Of a stretch of DNA of 64,000 nucleotides, positions 29,950 to 41,974 are shown one piece after another. Origin of the DNA: Blastobasis lacticolella. Its lineage: Eukaryota; Arthropoda; Insecta; Lepidoptera; Blastobasidae. Position numbers and translations under genes: made by a program. Every line of letters begins with the position of its first letter. Positions within the stretch are counted from its first letter, which is position 1. The stretch is from the NCBI GenBank assembly GCA_905147135.1, contig LR990064.1, positions 10,868,001 through 10,932,000 of the forward strand, given 5' to 3'. The notes beneath the pieces were generated by a model. That model worked only from the letters and a program-made list of their open reading frames with translations. It did not search any database and was not told the origin of the DNA.

Positions 29950-30842
29950 AAGTGAGAGGTACCGGGTTCGAATCCCTTACGTCCTGCCTGGCTCCAAGGT
30001 GTGCCAATGCTGTCAATGGACAGCATTTCATTGATATGAAAGAGGAACAGAGTAAGAGATAGCTCCGAGCCTAGCGATACACCAGCGTTAGTATCAAAGC
30101 TATTGGAGCAACAGCCGTCAACTACTGCTTTGATGCATCTGATAGACAAAAAGCTAGTTACCCACTTGCACAATCCCTCGGGAAGCCCGTACGATGGTAA
30201 CTTCGATATAAGACCACTATGCCGGACCCGATCGAATGCCTTCGCCAGATCTAGGCCAACTGCCAGTGCCTCACCTTGACTCTCAACAGCTAAAGCCCAA
30301 CGGTATGTTAGGTACACTAGAAGATCACCCGTTTAGCGACAATGTCGGAAACCATATTGGCGGTCGCTCAAGAGATCGTGTTCTTCTAGGTAACCAAGGA
30401 GCTGTGTGTTTATAACTCGCTCCAACGCCTTAGAGAGAAGGGAGGTAATAGCGATAGGCCTATAATTCGATGGGTCTGATCTGTGGCCCGTTTGGGCACA
30501 GGGTGCATGTGGGCACTCTTCCATGAAGACGGGACTATCCCAGTGGAGAATGAGAGCGCAAAGAGGCGCGTTAGTATCGGACACAATTTGGGAGCACACA
30601 GTTTAAGCACCACCGCCGGAATACCATCAGGCCCACTCGACTTTCGAACTACAAGAGAGAGTAGCGCTCGCCGTACATTCCGTTGAGAAATGAATATTTC
30701 CAGCATTGCCGCACCACGGGATAGTAGGCGAGTCGGCGCCTCTGTCGTTCGGGGTCGATTTTAAGGCAAAGAACGTACCCAATAAATTGGATATCTCTAT
30801 TGCACTATGGACCAGAGTACCGTTATGTTTACGCAGGTACAC
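29950..30842 (-). pseudogene. LINE-C RT fragment
   Basis: Minus-strand pieces give RRALLSLVVRKSSGPDGIPA, PSNYRPIAITSLLSKALERV, LSDRQYGFRHCR, GLDLAKAFDRVRHSGLISKL and LSLTLFLFHINEML. The catalytic YADD box is lost. It is the same family as 15658-16760 and 45620-47475. Confidence 0.8.
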
Positions 30843-30844
30843 AT

Positions 30845-33800
30845 TTATTTTATTTATTTATTTAACAGTTTATTGTGCACAATAACATTTATACAATATT
30901 AACATAAGGAAAACAATACAAAAGGTACAGCTTATTTCATAAGAAATATCTTACAGCAGACCTACGGAAGAGACAGGGCATAATCAGAAAGGCAGACGGC
31001 GTGCACCTTAAAATACCTAACCTACATAACACTACCAAAAAAAATATACTACAACGAAATTATAATACCTAATTAAATACATACATATATATGTATGTAT
31101 GTACATACATATATACTATGAATAATAAATGGAAAGATAATACTCTTTAACTCGCTTTTTAAAGGTTTTAAGTGAAGGACTGATACGTACATTAAATTGC
31201 AATGAATTCCACAATCTAGCCGCATGAACAGAGAAAGAATTAGAATAACGCTCAGATTGATGAGGGGGAATGGAGAGGAGTGCGTTGACGCTAGAGCGAC
31301 TAGGCATGTCCTGGGGGTAGGAAGGGGCTCGAGGATTATGTAGGACATTATAGAGGACGGAAAGAATATGAACATTCTTACGAAGGCGAATTGGAAGCTA
31401 CTTGAGTTGAGCCCGAAAATGAGAGACATTGTCATATTTACGTAATCCAAATATGAAACGTATACCAACATTTTGGAGCCGCTCAAGCTTATTCAATAGC
31501 TCTTCGGTAGCGTCAAGGTAACAAGTGTCAGCATAATCTATGATGGGAAGAATAAGGGTTTGGACAGTAGAGATTTTAGCGTTCAAGGGCAAAAAGTATT
31601 GGAAACACTTAAGAGAGTGCACCGTGTGGTGAACTTATTTGCTCACATTGTTGACATGGGCGATCCACGACAGATTCGAGTCTAGAACTACCCCCAAATT
31701 GTTGGCAGTAAACGTATATGGAATAATAGTACCATCATAAGTAATCGAAGGTAATGTAGACATGTTCAAACGTTTACACATATAGGTACTGCCGACTATC
31801 ATCACCTTGGACTTAGTGGGGTTAACGAGCAAACCATAGTCCTTTGCCCAATTACAGACATTTGCCAAGACGGAATTAAAATAGCTGATGGCACTATCAA
31901 TATCCTCGGCACAAAAATGGTGATAAAGCTGCAAGTCGTCTGCGTAGAGATGGAAATTGCAAGGAATAACCGAAGCAACTGTATTAATAAAGAAAGAAAA
32001 GAGAAGAGGAGAGAGAACGCCACCCTCGGGCACGCCAAGTCACACTAGTCTGAGTGAGACTCATTCAAGCCGACTCGCTGCGTGCGGCCCCTAAGATACG
32101 ATTCAAACCAATATAAAGCTGGATAGGACATATTAAGGGATCTAAGAACTGCAAAAAGAATATCAAAATCCACGCTGTTAAAGGCGCTACTAAAATTAAG
32201 CAAACCAAGAACAGTTAGCGACTTCTTTTCAATAGTCCAACGAAAGTCATCTGTAACCTTAAGAAGGGCAGTAACGGTGCTATGACCAGAACGGAACCTA
32301 TACTGATAAGAAGATAACAAATTATTAGAAGAAACGAAATGTGTAAGCTGCTTGTGGGCAATATGCTCAAGGACTTTGGAGAGTAATGGTAAAATTGAGA
32401 TAGGCCGAAAGTGGGTAGGGGAGGTGGGCCTGGAGATCTTGGGAAGAGGAATGACATTGGCGCATTTCCATGCTGAAGGGAATGGGCTCTTAGCCATGGA
32501 GAATTTAAAAATGCGTGTTAGTTAGTATAGCTCAGGGAGGAGTAAGGAAACCATACGGGAAGATACGTTATCATTGCCCACAGAAGTAGAAGTAATGAAT
32601 ATAATATGTTTTTTGACATCCTCCTCACTTAGAGATTGAAAAACGAAAGAGCTGCATGATGGCAAAGGTTGAGAAGCAAGATTTGAAATAGTATTGGATT
32701 TAGTAATATTGCCTAGTAGAGCAGGTAGAACAGAGAAGTGATTATTAAGAGAATTTAAATCTACTGGCCCATTAAAGGATTCAGATGACTTCCCAATGCC
32801 AAGCGATCTAAGAAATCTCTACACCTGTGAGGAGTCAGAAGTATCGATAGATTTATGAATGTAGTGTCTTTTAGCAACGGTTTCGCAGATATTTATACCG
32901 ATCTAAATTATTGTCTGAAGGACACCTCCTGTAACTTTTTTTGCGCGATCACGTCTACCCATCATATCCTTAATATCTGAAGTTAGCCAAGGTGCCGGGA
33001 CATGCTTTATTTTCATCTTTTTTATTGGAGCATGAGTGTCATACAATTTAATAATATTGTCATTAAAGATGTTTACCTTATTATCGATCAGATCAGTGTC
33101 AATAACAGGGGTCCAATTAATCAAAGATGCATCTCTCCTCAATGCCTCCTCATCTATGCCCTTAAAGCTACGCAAAAAATGAAATTTATATTTTACTCTG
33201 GGAGAACGAATTTCGTATGAGAGATAAATAATATCATGATAGGAAAAATTTGCCGGAAGTTGACCGATTGATGCTGTGTGATCAAGGGAAGAAGTTATTA
33301 TAAGGTCCAAGAGAGAAGGGGTAGAGTTTGGAGCGTGATAAGTAGCAGTAAGGGGAAGGAGATGAAGATCGACCGAGGACGTTTTTAAGCAGGCATGTGT
33401 TGAAGTCACAGAGCAAAATAATATGTTCATAATTGGGGCGTAGAATGGATAGCGTTTCTTCCAGCTTACCAAAATAATCGATGTGGAGATTGGGACTATA
33501 AAATACTCCCAATAAAACCTTTTTATGATGCAAGGTGACCTCAACGAAAATATGTTCCGCCGATTGTGTGTATTGACTAACAGACACACTAATTATATTA
33601 TAGTCAATATTCGCGCGAAGGTAAATCGCAACACCACCGCCTCCCTTGCCCGTTCGATCATTACCGATTAATTTGTAACCTGGAAGAGGATAAAGATAGG
33701 AGGAAAGAGTAGGCTTTAAGAAAGATTCGGAAATTAAAATGGCATCCACAGGAGGGTTACCAAATGACGCCAGAAGGTCTGAGTAATGTGCCGGAATGCT

Positions 33801-33975
33801 CTGCGCATTGATATGCACAACATTAAAATTTTTTGGGTATTTGGAAAAAACAAGTTTTAGCTTATCATGCACAGATGAGAAAGTAGAATCATTGTCACTG
33901 TCGGCACTCAAAAAAGTTTCGCTAGATGAAGAGCATGAAAAATAACTATCATCAAAGAGTATTGTATCCATAATA
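30845..33975 (-). pseudogene. LINE-D: near full-length but broken non-LTR element
   Basis: 33282-33971 holds an APE endonuclease (VVHINAQSIPAHYSDL, ISESFLKP, GKGGGGVAIYLR, LLCDFNT). 32903-33300 continues toward the RT. 32045-32497 has RT fingers (FPSAWKCANVIPLPKISRPT, HFRPISILPLLSKVLEH). 31635-32033 has the palm with LYADDLQLYHH. 31073-31622 holds the post-RT region. At least four frameshifts separate them. The 3' end is AT-rich with TTTATTTATTTATTTAAC. A second 3' fragment of the same family is at 57495-58345. Confidence 0.82.
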
Positions 33976-34200
33976 TTTAAAAATATAAAATATATATAAC
34001 TATACTATAAATACCTAGAAAGCCAAATACAAATATACCTAATCTAAATTGTGGTTCTATTTAAAATCACTACAAACTAAATCGGCACTTGCCAAGACAC
34101 ATTAATTATTAACCACAACCAATCAATGCAAAGAGTGAGATAACTAATTTTAACAGCACAGAAAAAAGAAAAAATATATAAATTGCTTTGGCCGTAATGT
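33976..34200. other. Junction between LINE-D and gypsy remnant
   Basis: This is AT-rich sequence without a recognisable gene. It lies where the gypsy pol stops abruptly. Confidence 0.4.
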
Positions 34201-34206
34201 CGTTGG

Positions 34207-35580
34207 TTAGACCACACGTGAGCCCAGTAACACGCAGTCATCTTGCACGGATAACTCCACTCGATGAAGCCAAAATGGCCATAATTCTGCATCAACTACT
34301 TTTGCTGGCCAACCGCGTGGAATATAATGTTTAACTCGAGATAGAACTTTATCGCGCTTTGATTCATTCGCTATTTCTTCCACGTCGTAAGGAAAATCAT
34401 CGGGAGTTTCAACCATCAATAAAATCTTGCATAGCTCTTGCTCTGGTTGGTCAGGCACCGGTTGCGGCCATCGATTTAAACTGTCAGCATTACCTATCTG
34501 CGGTCCTGGCTTATAAACTATTTCATAATCATGTGCCGTTAATGCTATAGCGATTCTCGTCAGTCGCGGAGATAGCATGTTAGGCATAGGTTTCTTAGGG
34601 TCAAAAATGCCCAATAGCGGTTTATGATCCGTCACTATGCGGAAACGCCTTCCCATAATATAATTGTGCAATTTTGTAATTCCAAACATTATTGCTGCGG
34701 CCTCCTTATCTAGTTGGGAGTAGCGGCGTTCATGCGTGTGCAGCGTTCGTGAGCCCATTGCTGTTGGACGTTCCTGGCCGTCTTCTAATTCATGTCCTAC
34801 CGCCCCCACTCCATATTCTGAACTGTCGCAAGTGAGGACTAGTGTTTTTCCTACATAATAATGTACTAATGTTAGGTCAAACGTAAGCATGCGTGTAGCC
34901 GTCTCGAATGCAGTCTGCTCACGTTCTGTCCATTTCCATGTCTGTGATGTGTCCAGTAGCCTATGAAGGGGCTCTAATAACGTCGCCTTATGCAGTATGA
35001 ACCGTTCGTAAAAATTATAAAGGCCAAGGAACGCCTGGAGTTCTCGTTTATTGCTTGGTTTGGGAGTGTTCACTATGGACTCAACTTTACTTGGCGCGGG
35101 GTGAATGCCTTCTGAGTCTATGACAAATCCCAAAAACTCGACTCTTTGTTTAGCAAGTCCTGCTTGTCCGATTCTCTTTAGAACGGTGTCGAGCCTCTGC
35201 TTCATTTCCATGACTGAACGACCGGAAACTATAATGTCGTCGATCAGCACTGCCACCCCCGGAATATCTGCTAATAACGACGTCATTAATCGCTGGAATA
35301 TCCCGGGACATGCCTTTACTCCAAACGCTAATCTATGGACGGTGTACAGACCTTTACAGGTGTTTAAAGTTAACATCTTGGTTGTGTCCTCGTCTACAAC
35401 CACCTGCGTGTAGGCTCGATCCAAGTCCAGTGTTGTAAAAAATCTTCGTCCAGCCACGGCGGCGAAGACTTCATTAGCTGTCGGCATCGGGTATGTATCC
35501 GATGCAGTTGCTTCGTTAACCGTACTTCGGTAGTCCCCACACAGCCGAATTTCTCCTGATTTCTTCATAATTGGAACCAC
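34207..35580 (-). pseudogene. Ty3/gypsy pol: reverse transcriptase and RNase H, no integrase
   Basis: The 457-residue frame starts inside RT (MVPIMKKSGEIRLCGDYRST) and shows TTLDLDRAYTQV, TLNTCKGLYTVHRLAFGVKA, the catalytic VLIDDIIV, VEFLGFVIDSEGI and AFLGLYNFYERFI. RNase H follows, with LVLTCDSSEYGVGAV, RRYSQLDKEAAAIMFGITK and IVTDHKPLLGIF. It ends just after the connection region toward the integrase. The integrase and 3' LTR are missing, so the element cannot integrate by itself. Some sites are altered, for example V-LIDD where YxDD is usual. Confidence 0.88.
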
Positions 35581-35662
35581 CGGAGTAGCCCATTCTGAAA
35601 AAGAGATCGGCCGTAATACTCCTTCTCTCTAAAGCCTGTCGATTTCTTTCTCGAGTCTGTCT

Positions 35663-35911
35663 TTAATTGCGTACGGTACTGGTCGGGTCTTTCAGGAATC
35701 TATGTGTAGCTCCGGCCTTAACATGTATAGCTACAAGGCGTCCCCGGTAGGTACCGAGTCCATCTTTGAAGACTTCGCTGTGCCTGGAAATCAGGTTCTG
35801 CAACTCTTGACTGTCATCGCTTGTCACGAAATTCAGTTTGAGACTTAAATTTAACGGAGCCATCCAGTCGCGACCTAATAAGTTAGATCCATTTCCTTTA
35901 GCCACTATCAC
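35663..35911 (-). pseudogene. Ty3/gypsy protease-RT linker fragment
   Basis: It contains the end of protease (NLLGRDWM) and the RT N-terminal lead (ISRHSEVFKDGLGTYRG). It is separated from the RT frame by about 80 bp with a stop, and from gag by a stop and frame change. Confidence 0.7.
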
Positions 35912-36930
35912 ACGTAAATCTCGTGAAATGTCTTAATAACGCACTGTAAGCGTCGCTTGGCCTAGCAGCTGGACAGGAGTTTTGGTCCAGGTGCGTAGCG
36001 CGAGCGCGGCGGGGCGCAGCGCGGCGGCGGCGGCGGGCCGGCGTCCGGCGGCGCAGCGCGAGCCACGTGCCGACTTGCATGCGCACGGGTATATCAGCTA
36101 CTAATAAATCTATTTCGTATGCCGGTACGCGGCTGGTACCTTCCACGTAGTATATGCCATTTAAATTGTTGTCAGAGTCCTCAGCAAAATTCACATTTTG
36201 TTTACCGGTCTTCTTTTTTGTAATGCAGACCTTTTCTAGGTGCCCTTTCTTCTTACAAAAGCGACACACTGTATTTATAAAGCGACACTGTCCTGGGTGA
36301 CGATCGCCACACCTGTAGCACATCCGAGTCATATTTGCTTGCACTGCGTTAACGTTCATCGGCTTGGCGGGCGGCTGCGCGGACGCAGCGCTCGGGCCCG
36401 CGGCGGGCGGCGGCGCCCTGGTTCATGCGCACGTCACGTCCCGCGCTCTCCGACGACAGAATGGCGTCCACCACGTCTTTGTAGCTCAAGTTGTCGCGTT
36501 TCAATAGTTCATATTGCAGCCTGTCGTCGGACATTCCATATACGAGTCGGTACCGCAACATTCTCTCCAACTCATTAAAATTGCAGCCGGTGCTAAGTTT
36601 CCTTAGGTGCGCAATATAATCCGCTGCCGTCTCATCGCGATGTTGGTCGCGTTTATAAAATTTGAATGAAACAGAAATTTCGTTTGGTTTCGGGCTATAA
36701 TGTCTTGTTAACGTGAACACTATTTTACTGAAAGTCACATCACTTGGTTTCCTTGGTGTGATTAACGCAAGTAAAGTCCCATATACTCGAGAACCACATA
36801 CAGTGAAAAAATTTGCCCTTTTCACAGTGTCCACTGTCACGCCATTTGCTTTTAACAAAACGTTAAACGGTTTATGTATTTGTCCCAATTATCGGATTGC
36901 GGAGAGTCCCAATCATAGAATTTAATTGCT
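35898..36930 (-). pseudogene. Ty3/gypsy gag with zinc knuckle
   Basis: 36349-36888 is gag capsid-like (FNVLLKANGVTVDTVKRANF, ETAADYIAHLRKLSTGCNF, YRLVYGMSDDRLQYELLK). 35898-36359 has a CCHC-like pair (CYRCGDRHPGQC and CRFCKKKGHLEKVC) and leads into protease. Where an aspartic protease DTG is expected after PVRMQV the frame reads GTW, so the active site appears lost. A GC-rich stretch at 35995-36070 follows. The gag start probably lies upstream near 36935. Confidence 0.8.
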
Positions 36931-37247
36931 TTTCTATCTATTTTTAGCACTTTTCACTATACGTCGCCACTATTATGTTTTAATATGTATTAAAACAACT
37001 GTTATAATTGTAAGTCGTATATTTCGCTAGGGAGCGAGATTAGAAGAGTGTCTTACATCGAAACCTGTCACTACCCGCATTTCAGTACATTATTATAATA
37101 ATAGCGTAAAATGACAGTACCTATCTACAGCATAACCAAAACAATGCCAACTCTGTATATCACACTAATTTTAAATTCAATGAATATACTGACGAAATGA
37201 AAACGCGTTTACTAGCTACGCCTACCCGCCGAAGAAAAAAAGGCTAC

Positions 37248-37720
37248 TGGTGACTGAATGTATAACCATGATCCAGTCTGGCCAGGTTTCCATGGTAGCA
37301 GGGTCACTAAGGTCAGATGACAGTCGCTCCACGGAATTATCTGATTTAACAGGTCCAGCATTTTTCTAACGGTGTATGAGTTAACAGAGGCAGAGCTCCT
37401 TTACCAAGTAGACACAATAGTAATTTTCATTTACTCAATAATATTTATATTACTATGTGTCCATTGTAGTGTGATAAAAATACACTTATGACATATAAAG
37501 TGTACACAACCGGGTTAGTACTATAGTAAAACTAGTTTATTATCACAAGCACAAGCATATATTACGTCTAGTTGGTAAAGGAGTTCTACCTTTGTTAATT
37601 CATACACCGTTAGAAAAATGCTGGACCTGTCAGATCAGATAATTTAGTGAAGCGACTGTCATCAGAATGACAACTGAATAAAACCTGCCCAGACTAGATC
37701 ATGGTTGTACATTCAGTCGC
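37248..37720. repeat. Long inverted repeat made of SINE R3 parts
   Basis: The left arm (37248-37400) and right arm (37565-37720) are inverted copies. Examples are CTAACGGTGTATGAGTTAAC near 37357 against GTTAATTCATACACCGTTAG near 37595, and GGTCCAGCATTTTT against AAAAATGCTGGACC. The spacer is about 165 bp. The arms contain R3 body sequence (GACTGAATGTATAACCATGA). It could fold into a long hairpin. Confidence 0.75.
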
Positions 37721-37890
37721 CTGAATGTGCAGGTTTCATCACAAAGTTTTCCCTGACCGCTTACAATAGCATCGGTTAGCATTCAAGTAATGAACATATT
37801 CAGAAAAGAGTCATTGGTACATGTCTGCAGTGGGATTCGAACCCGGTACCTCTCGCTTACGAGTCAGAAACCACCTTGGCTCATTATGCG
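37560..37890 (-). mobile_element. tRNA-derived SINE R3, minus copy
   Basis: It carries the R3 body and the minus-strand B box (GGATTCGAACCC) near 37832. It forms the right side of the inverted repeat. Confidence 0.75.
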
Positions 37891-38754
37891 GTATTATATG
37901 CGATTAATGATGAAGTTCTTGAGTTCATCATTAACGGGAATTAGGCGGGAAAATCGGGAAGCGACGAGTGTAGTGAGTTGCTGTTGCTATGAACCATCGC
38001 GCACGACGGGACATGCATTATTTACTGCCGACATCTCTTATCAGCTTACTTCTGAATTTGCCGTTACCGATAAAGAATTGAACTAACAATTCGAAAACTT
38101 CTGCTGAAAGTTCTTGGTAAAATCATGCCATCGGCACTGTCCTCATTTAAAATGATAAAAGCATATGAACAATTTTCTTGATTCCTCACCGCAATAGCAA
38201 CGGGTATCTTTAGATCGATGTTTTACAGATATTTTATAATATAACATAGGTACGGCTGGCCAAAAAAGTAATCTATAAGTTTTTATGATAGACCACGTGG
38301 TACATGTCACTAAGGTTAAAATAGACAATTATTGCAAGGGAAAATCAATAGTTTTGGTAAGTATAACAGAACTTCAACTTAGGGTGGTAGACTTTAGGTA
38401 CCTATACTGTCGTGAAATGACCTGCAAAGAGAAAGCACGTTATGCAATGTTTACATTCTTTGCATTGCGCCTAAATTATAACATAATGTAGTACCCACGT
38501 ACTTACCATCAGGCATGTCATTATTTATTTAATAGTTGACTCACAAATAAACTCGGTACGTATTTATTATAATATGTAAAATGTTGGATTTTATACTGAT
38601 TGTATTATAGGTTATCTTAATTTTTTGAGACTTGCGAGCGGCAATCATCGTTTATGCGCTCGGTGTGATGACAGCGTCACAGTGACAGCCGACAGGTGGC
38701 CGGTGGCGGCGCTTGAGTTGCGGAGATAACTACTTTTTTTTCTGTGGCCATGTC

Positions 38755-39758
38755 TATGCGCCTATTACACATACCTAAATTCAGTAGACTAAATTCAGAA
38801 GCAACTAGCTTCTAAATTTAGAAGCTTCTGATTACACTGTTCTTAATTCGGTAACTAAATTCATTTACTGGTTGAAGCGTCACGAAGTCGGACGTGTTGT
38901 GTACGAGAACGGCTACAGTACTTTTGAATTTCCGCCATTCTGTTTTCTTTTTATTTAGATGTTGCGTTCGAAAACTGCACTGCTTGATATTTATATGAAA
39001 ATTAAACATGATTCTTATGAGTAAGCGATCATCTTGTCGTTAATGACGCTCTTGAATAATGTTTAGTAATATTTAATTATTTCTCTAAAAAGGCCTAATG
39101 TTACAAGATTAAACTCACACAGTTAAATTACCAGGCAAAAATGAAATTTCTGAACGTCCATCTGAATTAAGTAAGTTACTAAATGCAATATGGAGTTTTC
39201 CAGTAGGTATAGTTGGTTTCAAAAAGCATCAATAGATGGCGCTCGTACAATTTTGGTAATCTTTTTTTAATCGTTATGATGGTGGCAGTGATTTCATGCA
39301 GCCGATTAATACGTAACTTAAAAATAATATGTTTATTAATATAAACATAACTGTTAAAGATTGAACGACATGTAAAAAGAAATATTTATGGAAGTTGGCA
39401 CTATGTTCCATTTTATTACAACCTCTAAAATGATTGAAAACTATTGACAAATACAATATTATCCAATACAACGTACCCAACGTTTATATTGTGTTTGCCA
39501 AGAACCTATTTAAAGCGATTATCAATTACCAAAATTGTCAGGGCGCCATCTAGTGAGTGGTTAGGAATGCTTTAGATACCTATTGGAAAACTCCTCATTA
39601 CACCTTCCTAAATGCGTTTCTAATTAGGCTTCTAAATTCAGAAACCATACGTTTTTCTAAATTTAGCATCCTAACTTGCTAAATGCGATTACATCTGACT
39701 GAATTCAGTAACTGAATCATTTAGTCTACTGAATTTAGGCATGTGTAATAAGCGCATG
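38755..39758. mobile_element. TIR DNA element without transposase
   Basis: The terminal inverted repeats are ATGCGCCTATTACACATACC at 38755 and the complementary GGCATGTGTAATAAGCGCAT near 39738-39757. Both continue through CTAAATTCAGTAGACTAAA. The sub-terminal regions carry TTCTAAATTTAGAAGC-type repeats. There is no transposase frame. It carries the nested MITE M1 at 39190-39596. Confidence 0.75.
39190..39596. mobile_element. MITE M1, copy 1
   Basis: The termini GGAGTTTTCCAGTAGGTA and TACCTATTGGAAAACTCC are inverted repeats. The subtermini ATAGATGGCGCTC and GGGCGCCATCTAGTGAG are also related. An inverse-oriented copy lies at 44405-44856. Confidence 0.8.
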
Positions 39759-40181
39759 GCTATTTTGACTGTGTCAGTCGGTCTCTGCACGGCCAAAGAT
39801 ATGCGCACGATGATGCCACGGCGCCTAGCATTGGGTTAAAATGGTTATAGTATTTTATTTAATGTTACCTATGTAGGTATGACGTTCATAAGTATTTGTA
39901 AAAACATAACTTGAATAAATTTATTCGAATTTTTGAATATGTGGGCGATTGGATTGAAACATAAACGCGGTTATATTAGCATGTTTCATTATTACCCCCG
40001 AGCAACCTAAAAAAGTAAAATTGAATTAAAAAATTGACAGGAAAAGCGACTTTGGTGTCAGATGAAAGACAATCAGGTTATGGACAATGGTCGTAGGTTA
40101 ACGATACATTTTTACAAATGAAGCTGATGTTTTTAGCAGATTAACGTATTTTTCCAAGAATATCTGTTGCCGCTGTTTACA
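39759..40181. other. Intergenic stretch, no gene seen
   Basis: This is AT-rich sequence between the TIR element and the copia-type LTR. No recognisable coding region. Confidence 0.4.
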
Positions 40182-41807
40182 CAGATGGATTATGTGCAGA
40201 AATCAAACAGATGTATGCGATTAAACTTGATTTAATTATATTCATATAAGCACGGTACACGAGCACAAGATTCAGCGGCCATAGCTGAGAGCAAGAAGAC
40301 AGAAACAGCAGATGCATAATGCATCTCATTCTAATTTGACGTTGACAGTTGACACTGACAAGATACGTTTCGTTTACAAATATATTTCCAACACCACGCC
40401 TTAAACTAACACATCCTGAGAATCCTTGCCCTCCATTGACACCAGTGCAGTCTGCTTACCTACACTAGCTGTGGAATCCTGAGAAACCGAGTCCATGGCA
40501 ACCTCTGACTCAAGTAAACAGCTCATGGCTTGTTCTACTAAATCTAACTGATAAATGCCATTATAACAAGTACCTGTCGCAATGATTTCATTACCATCAT
40601 AAATTTTACAACCTTCAGAGTTAAAAATTACATTATAACCCTTCCTATTTAATTCACTAACTGATAATAAATTTGCAGAGAGATGAGGTATGTAGTAAAC
40701 ATTACTTTTTGTTTTAAGTCCACTTTTTAACATGACTTTTACTTTACCAAGTCCACTTGTCATTACTGTGTCCAACGCTTTTGAACACTGAAAGTCAAAC
40801 ATTATCTGCTTACTGTTGCACATATGATTTGTCGCACCAGAGTCTATATACCAAATATCATTCCGCACTTTTACTGACAATGCTGTCAACAATGACTTGT
40901 CCTTGGACGGAGTAGTGGTCTTGGGACTATAACTCTTTAGGTTCTGCGGACAATCTTTCTTCATATGCCCAGCCTTTTTACAGCGAAAACATTTGAATAT
41001 TTTCTTTGCCGCTAAAGCGTTGATGTTGGAGTGATCAACTTTTTCTTCACGCCGCTGCTGCTCCTGCAATAGCTTCGTTTTAACCATTTCACTGGTGAGT
41101 ACCTTGCTAGAATTTTCCAGGGCCATGATCAGTGGGTCATAGTCTTTTGTTAAGCCACTTAACATTATTACAGCTATAAACCCATCGTCTAGCTTTGAAC
41201 CGATGTCGTCTAGCTGCTGCCCAAGCTCCGTAATCCGTGATAGGTATGCTTGCATGCTCTCCGCTTCACTCAATTTCATGCCAAACAGTGATCTTAGCAA
41301 CCCCAGACGTCGACACAGTCCTTTGTCTTCGTATGCACGCTGCAGATTAGTCCAAGCTTCGAATGGTGTATTTGCATTACGTACATGTGTTAAAGCTGTA
41401 GGTCCTACAGACAAGCAAATTTTAGCCAAAGCCTTCTGTTTTTTTCTTTCGTCCTTAAATGCGGTTGCGGACTCTGCGGTTTCGATACATTCGTACAGAT
41501 CTTCATGCATTAACATCATCTTTACCATGAATTTCTAGAATTGTAATCTTCAATTCCCTTTAGTTTTTCGATAGGGATGCCGAGGGACAGTCCAGATCCT
41601 GATGTAGCCATCTTGCGTCGTATTTGTGCGGTCTCGTACAGGTTATATCGAATTTACCTTTTTTTCAAATATTTACGTTGCAGGGTACAATAAACGTCCC
41701 TGGGCCCATAACCAGATGGATTATGTGCAGAAATCAAACAGATGTATGCGATTAAACTTGATGTAATTATATTCATATAAGCACGGTACACGAGCACAAG
41801 ATTCAGC
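40182..41807 (-). mobile_element. Copia-type retrotransposon lacking most of pol
   Basis: The minus-strand 3' LTR is about 40182-40393. It begins with the canonical TGTTGGAAATATATTTG and shares its last 96 bp with the remnant 5' LTR at 41712-41807. Right after the 5' LTR lies GGTTATGGGCCCAGGG (41696-41711 on the plus strand as its complement), which matches the anticodon-arm type of primer binding site used by Drosophila copia with a half initiator tRNA-Met. The body holds gag and protease but no integrase core, RT or RNase H. It is non-autonomous. Confidence 0.8.
40401..41528 (-). CDS. Copia gag-protease ORF, 375 aa
   Basis: Gag (about residues 1-165) has AFEAWTNLQRAYEDKG-like and LSGLTKDYDPLIMALE segments typical of copia-type Gag. 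A CCHC zinc knuckle CFRCKKAGHMKKDC lies near residue 190. The protease active site IWYIDSGATNHMC is near residue 230, with the downstream LSANLLSVSELNRKGY. The frame then passes to a Ser/Glu-rich end and stops 8 nt before the 3' LTR. The true gag start appears to be ATG near 41612 (MATSGSGLSLGIP), but a stop near 41531 separates it, so the N-terminus is frameshifted. It resembles the Gag-protease product of the spliced copia transcript. Confidence 0.8.
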   Translation of the reverse strand: MVKMMLMHEDLYECIETAESATAFKDERKKQKALAKICLSVGPTALTHVRNANTPFEAWTNLQRAYEDKGLCRRLGLLRSLFGMKLSEAESMQAYLSRITELGQQLDDIGSKLDDGFIAVIMLSGLTKDYDPLIMALENSSKVLTSEMVKTKLLQEQQRREEKVDHSNINALAAKKIFKCFRCKKAGHMKKDCPQNLKSYSPKTTTPSKDKSLLTALSVKVRNDIWYIDSGATNHMCNSKQIMFDFQCSKALDTVMTSGLGKVKVMLKSGLKTKSNVYYIPHLSANLLSVSELNRKGYNVIFNSEGCKIYDGNEIIATGTCYNGIYQLDLVEQAMSCLLESEVAMDSVSQDSTASVGKQTALVSMEGKDSQDVLV

Positions 41808-41823
41808 CTACACCAGGCCTATA

Positions 41824-41964
41824 GGCCTAGCACAAGTTGCTCTCGCGCGTGATAAGCGAGAAAAAGCGCGATATAGGCGTTGCTATCTCTTTCGTCTTAG
41901 TATTGAGAGAAAGAGACAAACGCTCTCTCGCTCTCTTTGTCGCGGACTCACTTGTGCTAGGGCC
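41824..41964. mobile_element. Short MITE or foldback element
   Basis: The ends GGCCTAGCACAAGTTGC and CACTTGTGCTAGGGCC are inverted. The interior is rich in CTCTCTCG and GAGAGAAAG. The length is about 140 bp. It follows the truncated copia LTR. Confidence 0.7.
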
Positions 41965-41974
41965 ACTGGCATCC

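Noticed and set aside
38285..38491. 68-aa plus frame in the intergenic region
   Set aside because: No recognisable domain, no splice context, and AT-rich chance length.
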